Shown piece by piece: positions 5,228 to 7,646 of a DNA stretch of 7,646 nt. Each line of letters begins with the position of its first letter. Positions within the stretch are counted from its first letter, which is position 1. The DNA is taken from assembly GCA_012517645.1 (NCBI GenBank), contig JAAYUR010000103.1, forward strand, positions 1-7,646. The letters are read 5' to 3'. Made by a program: the position numbers and the translations under genes. Origin of the DNA: Treponema sp. (GTDB lineage: Bacteria; Spirochaetota; Spirochaetia; Treponematales; UBA12059). The notes beneath the pieces are model-generated. The model worked only from the letters and a program-made list of their open reading frames with translations, did not search any database and was not told where the DNA came from.

Positions 5228-6537
5228 TCGAACTCGGCCCTGCTTGGATGCGGATTATCCCGAGCTTGACCCACGTTTTCCAGCCCATCGTCCGCTTCGC
5301 GGACGGAAGCCTCTTCGGGTTCGAAGCCCTGCTCCGGGGCTGGGAAGAAGCGGGCTTTGAAAATCTCTCTGAGGTCTTTGATCGGGCCTGGGAGGATAGG
5401 GAGCTCTACGCCCTCGACTTGGCCCTGCGCGCCAAGGCCTTCCGGCGACTCGCGGAGGCCCGACACGCGCGGGCAAAGCTCTTCTACAACGTGGACAATC
5501 GGCTCTTGGAAAGACCGGAATACGTCCTGGGAACCACCCCGCGCCTGACCGCGCAAGCGGGTCTCTCGGCCTCCCGTATCGTCTTCGAGGTGTCCGAGAA
5601 GCACGATCCCGGCGACGGATCGGAGTTCGACGGAGTGCTCGAGTTCTATAAACGACGGGGCTTCCGGGTGGCCTTGGACGATTTCGGATCGGGATACTCG
5701 GGGTTCAAGCTTTTGTACCGAGCGGACCCGAATTATGTGAAGATCGACCGATACTTCATCGCCGGGTCCGCGGAGGATCCCCGCAAGGCGACGTTCCTGC
5801 AGAAGATCGTGGATATGGCCCATATCATGGGGATCGAGGTAGTGGCGGAAGGGGAACTCATGGAGGCCCGGGACCAGAATCCCCTGACCCGGCTTCCCGG
5901 GAATCTGCGCATAACCTCGGTTTGTTCGGAGAGGCTGGCGGATCCGGGAGAGGGGGTGGTTTTCGCCTATTACGACTTCGACAACTTCAAGCCCTTCAAC
6001 GATCGGTACGGCTTCCGCAGCGGAGACCGGGTGATCATGCTCTTCGCGGACATCCTTCGCTCCATGGTCAAGGCTCCCCGGGACTTCGTGGGGCACCTCG
6101 GGGGCGACGACTTTTTCGCCTGCCTGGAAGCCCCGGACGCCGAGGGAGGCTTCGGTCGGCTGGTCGAGACGGCCCGACGATTCTCCCGGGACGTACGCTC
6201 CTTCTACAGCGCGGAGGACAGAGAACGGGGTTGGATCATCGGGAAGGATGAATCCCGGACCGAGCGTCCCATGGGCTTGCTGACCGTCAGCGCGGCGGCC
6301 GTTCATGTCGGGCCCGGTGCGGACATGGATGCCGAGGAGCTCTCGGACTTGTTCGCGGATCTGAAGCGAAAGGCCAAGCTGTCTCCGGAAGGGACGGCCT
6401 TCCTCCGCAGGGGCCCGGCCCCGTACCGACCCTCGGCTTCGGGAACCTCTACGGGACCGGAGGGGACCAAGGTTCCCGCCGCCCGATCGAGGCGCGAATC
6501 CGCCCGGTCCGGCACGAATCCGGCTGGGGCAATTTAA
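5224..6537 (+). CDS. EAL-GGDEF protein with shortened EAL domain (c-di-GMP related)
   Basis: A 437-residue soluble protein. The EAL part (about 15-211) has FGFEALLRG (E34, R38), N89, FEVSE (E122, E125), DDFGSG (D152, D153), VKIDR (K173) and VVAEG (E209). It then stops: the ET of AEGxET, the last helix and the QGY motif are absent, and the next residues are EARDQNPLTRLPGN (214-227), the linker that opens the GGDEF domain in EAL-CBS-GGDEF proteins. The GGDEF part (about 219-390) has D251 in YYDFDNFKPFND and a variant active-site motif, GGDDF (293-297). There is no RxxD inhibitory site five residues before it. The last 40 residues are Arg/Pro/Ser-rich and probably disordered. It may bind c-di-GMP or GTP rather than turn it over; activity cannot be decided from sequence. 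The ATG overlaps the upstream stop, and GGGAGA lies at 5213-5218. Confidence 0.85.
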   Translation: MIELGPAWMRIIPSLTHVFQPIVRFADGSLFGFEALLRGWEEAGFENLSEVFDRAWEDRELYALDLALRAKAFRRLAEARHARAKLFYNVDNRLLERPEYVLGTTPRLTAQAGLSASRIVFEVSEKHDPGDGSEFDGVLEFYKRRGFRVALDDFGSGYSGFKLLYRADPNYVKIDRYFIAGSAEDPRKATFLQKIVDMAHIMGIEVVAEGELMEARDQNPLTRLPGNLRITSVCSERLADPGEGVVFAYYDFDNFKPFNDRYGFRSGDRVIMLFADILRSMVKAPRDFVGHLGGDDFFACLEAPDAEGGFGRLVETARRFSRDVRSFYSAEDRERGWIIGKDESRTERPMGLLTVSAAAVHVGPGADMDAEELSDLFADLKRKAKLSPEGTAFLRRGPAPYRPSASGTSTGPEGTKVPAARSRRESARSGTNPAGAI

Positions 6538-6544
6538 CCATATC

Positions 6545-6573
6545 CTGACAGTTCCCCCGTCAACGCCTAATGT
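6545..6573 (+). promoter_or_regulatory. Candidate sigma70-type promoter of pstS
   Basis: CTGACA (6545-6550; five of six consensus -35 bases) is followed after 17 bases by TAATGT (6568-6573), which keeps the key first two and last -10 bases. Transcription would begin near 6580, just before the leader hairpin. A phosphate-responsive operator would be expected here, but no convincing repeated Pho-box motif is visible. Confidence 0.45.
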
Positions 6574-6589
6574 TTCGCCTGTATGGTAG

Positions 6590-6613
6590 CTTCGGGTTCG
6601 ATAGGACCCGAAG
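6590..6613 (+). promoter_or_regulatory. Hairpin in the pstS leader
   Basis: CTTCGGGTTC (6590-6599) pairs with GGACCCGAAG (6604-6613) around the tetraloop GATA, a 10-bp stem with one G-U pair. It ends eight bases before the Shine-Dalgarno GGGAGG (6622-6627), and with the predicted promoter would lie near the 5' end of the mRNA. It is too close to the start to be a terminator of the upstream operon and has no T-run. A 5' stabilising stem or a site for translational control is plausible (inference). Confidence 0.65.
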
Positions 6614-6621
6614 AATTCCAC

Positions 6622-6627
6622 GGGAGG
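6622..6627 (+). promoter_or_regulatory. Shine-Dalgarno that fixes the pstS start
   Basis: GGGAGG lies six bases before the ATG at 6634. The frame also has an ATG at 6583, but translating from there would put 17 polar residues, encoded by the hairpin, ahead of a typical signal peptide. The ATG at 6634 is therefore the start. Confidence 0.85.
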
Positions 6628-6633
6628 AAACGA

Positions 6634-7608
6634 ATGAAGAAGAGAATCGCGATCGCCGCCCTGGTCCTCGCGGCCGTCGGCGCCTACGCGCAGGGAATGT
6701 TCACCTGGGTCGACAAGGTGAGCGACGACAAGGACAAGATCCTGCCGGGAGTCAAGCCCTCCGCCGTGACCGGCACCATCATCACCGCCGGTTCGTCCAC
6801 GGTCTTCCCCCTCTCCGAAGCCATCGCCGAACAGTTCAAGAAAGACGGGTTCAAGGGACAGATCACCATCGACTCCATCGGATCCGGCGCTGGGTTCGAG
6901 CGCTTCACCAAGACCGGGGAGACGGACATTTCCAACGCCTCCCGGGCCATCAAGTCCAGCGAGGTGGATCAGGCCAAGGCCATCGGCCGCAACCCCATCG
7001 GCTTCATCATCGGCACGGACGCCCTGGCGGTCGTAGTATCCCGGAAGAACACGTTCGTCACCGACGTGACCGCCGAGGAGCTGGCCAAGATCTTCTCCAC
7101 CGCCGTGCTATGGTCCGACGTCCGCCCCGAGTGGCCCAAGCGGGAGATCAAGCGCTTCTCCCCGGGAACCGACTCCGACACCTTCGACTATTTCGTGGAG
7201 CATGTCCTGAACAAGAAGAAGGAGCTCCTCCTGGGCGCCAAGAATGTCCAGCTCTCGGAGGACGACAACGTCCTGGTCCGGGGCGTAAAGGATGATCCGT
7301 ACGCCGTCGGCTACTTCGGCGCCGCCTACCTCGAGGAGAACAAGCGGACCCTGAAGGGCGTGGCCGTCAACGGCGCGACCCCGACGGAAGCGAACGCCCT
7401 CTCCGGCAAGTACGTGCTCGCCCGCCCGCTCTTCCTCTACTCGGACGCCAAGATCATCAACGACAAACCCCAGGTGGCCGCCTTCCTGACCTACTACCTC
7501 ACCTACGTGAACACGGTGATCAAGAAGGTCGGGTACTTCCCCGCCAAGCCCGAGGATCTCAAGAAATCCAAGCAGGCCCTGGCGGACGCCATGAAGGGCC
7601 GGTTCTAG
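6634..7608 (+). CDS. pstS: Periplasmic phosphate-binding protein (PstS/SphX-like)
   Basis: The 324-residue protein begins with a Sec signal peptide: MKKR, a hydrophobic run, and a likely cleavage after AYA (residue 19). No lipobox cysteine is present, so it should be a soluble periplasmic protein feeding phosphate to a PstCAB transporter. Phosphate-contact motifs of the family are visible: AGSSTVFPLSEA (52-63), IGSGAGFERF (82-91), DISNASR (98-104) and SPGTDSDTFDYF (176-187). The last resembles the SphX-type branch, not the GSGT of classical PstS. Codons are strongly biased to AAG, ATC, GAC and CTC, suggesting high expression. It has its own promoter and leader, separate from the upstream operon. 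Genes pstC, pstA and pstB are not in the window. Ligand specificity rests on family membership. Confidence 0.93.
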   Translation: MKKRIAIAALVLAAVGAYAQGMFTWVDKVSDDKDKILPGVKPSAVTGTIITAGSSTVFPLSEAIAEQFKKDGFKGQITIDSIGSGAGFERFTKTGETDISNASRAIKSSEVDQAKAIGRNPIGFIIGTDALAVVVSRKNTFVTDVTAEELAKIFSTAVLWSDVRPEWPKREIKRFSPGTDSDTFDYFVEHVLNKKKELLLGAKNVQLSEDDNVLVRGVKDDPYAVGYFGAAYLEENKRTLKGVAVNGATPTEANALSGKYVLARPLFLYSDAKIINDKPQVAAFLTYYLTYVNTVIKKVGYFPAKPEDLKKSKQALADAMKGRF

Positions 7609-7616
7609 GACCGGTT

Positions 7617-7646
7617 TCCGCCCGGGCGGACTCTTGATCCGCCCGG
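7617..7646 (+). terminator. GC-rich hairpin after pstS, probable terminator or attenuator, cut by window end
   Basis: CCGGGCGGA (7622-7630) and TCCGCCCGG (7638-7646) form a perfect 9-bp stem with a seven-base loop, starting 14 bases after the pstS stop. TCCGCCCGG also occurs just upstream at 7617-7625, overlapping the left arm, so CCGCCCGGGCGG (7618-7629) is itself a palindrome and two foldings compete. Whether a T-run follows lies beyond the window. In pst operons such a hairpin often lowers read-through into downstream transporter genes. Confidence 0.6.

Noticed and set aside
6541..6570. Possible Pho box around CTGACAG upstream of pstS
   Set aside because: Only one CTGTCA-like unit is present on the minus strand and the 11-base repeat does not follow, so it is not a recognisable Pho box.
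5092..6621. 509-residue open frame on the minus strand
   Set aside because: It is antisense to the whole EAL-GGDEF gene, whose motifs are clear. Its translation shows no recognisable domain and no plausible start signal; a composition shadow.
6583..6633. Upstream ATG adding 17 residues to PstS
   Set aside because: It lies before the leader hairpin, lacks a Shine-Dalgarno and would bury the signal peptide; the ATG at 6634 has GGGAGG at correct distance.

Overview
The window is GC-rich bacterial DNA, densely packed with seven protein-coding genes: pyrK, pyrD, a CBS/SpoIIE phosphatase, a STAS protein, an anti-sigma-type ATPase, a metallophosphoesterase, an EAL/GGDEF protein and pstS (eight counting pyrK and pyrD separately). 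No rRNA, tRNA, transposase or CRISPR array was seen. The dispersed RsbU/RsbV/RsbW-like trio and a SphX-like PstS with a cleavable signal peptide and no lipobox fit a Gram-negative-type envelope. A free-living, high-GC spirochaete is my best guess, but this is inference; no marker gene settles it.

Left end (1-1874): about 155 bp of non-coding DNA holds two perfect hairpins in tandem (21-bp and 16-bp arms) plus a third, imperfect copy of the second hairpin's arm. It is followed by pyrK and pyrD, the two subunits of a class 1B dihydroorotate dehydrogenase, joined by a GTGA stop/start overlap. A TATACT -10 box lies six bases before the pyrK ATG, and no Shine-Dalgarno is present, so pyrK is probably leaderless.

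Middle (1871-6537): a SpoIIE/PP2C phosphatase with an N-terminal CBS pair runs on the minus strand. It ends tail to tail with pyrD, sharing one CTAG. Divergent from it, across a 135-bp AT-richer gap, a plus-strand operon encodes a STAS antagonist, a GHKL ATPase of the anti-sigma type, a calcineurin-like phosphoesterase and an EAL-GGDEF protein. Phosphatase, STAS protein and ATPase together make a partner-switching module (phosphatase dephosphorylates STAS, STAS sequesters the kinase), but no sigma factor gene is nearby. The output may be another protein, possibly including the linked c-di-GMP-type protein. That protein is unusual: its EAL barrel appears to stop just after the AEG motif and joins directly to the linker that normally follows a CBS pair, so the barrel end and both CBS domains seem to be missing.

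Right end (6538-7646): pstS, a periplasmic phosphate-binding protein, has its own candidate promoter, a 10-bp hairpin in the leader just before a strong Shine-Dalgarno, and a GC-rich hairpin after its stop at the window edge. Genes for pstCAB are not in view.
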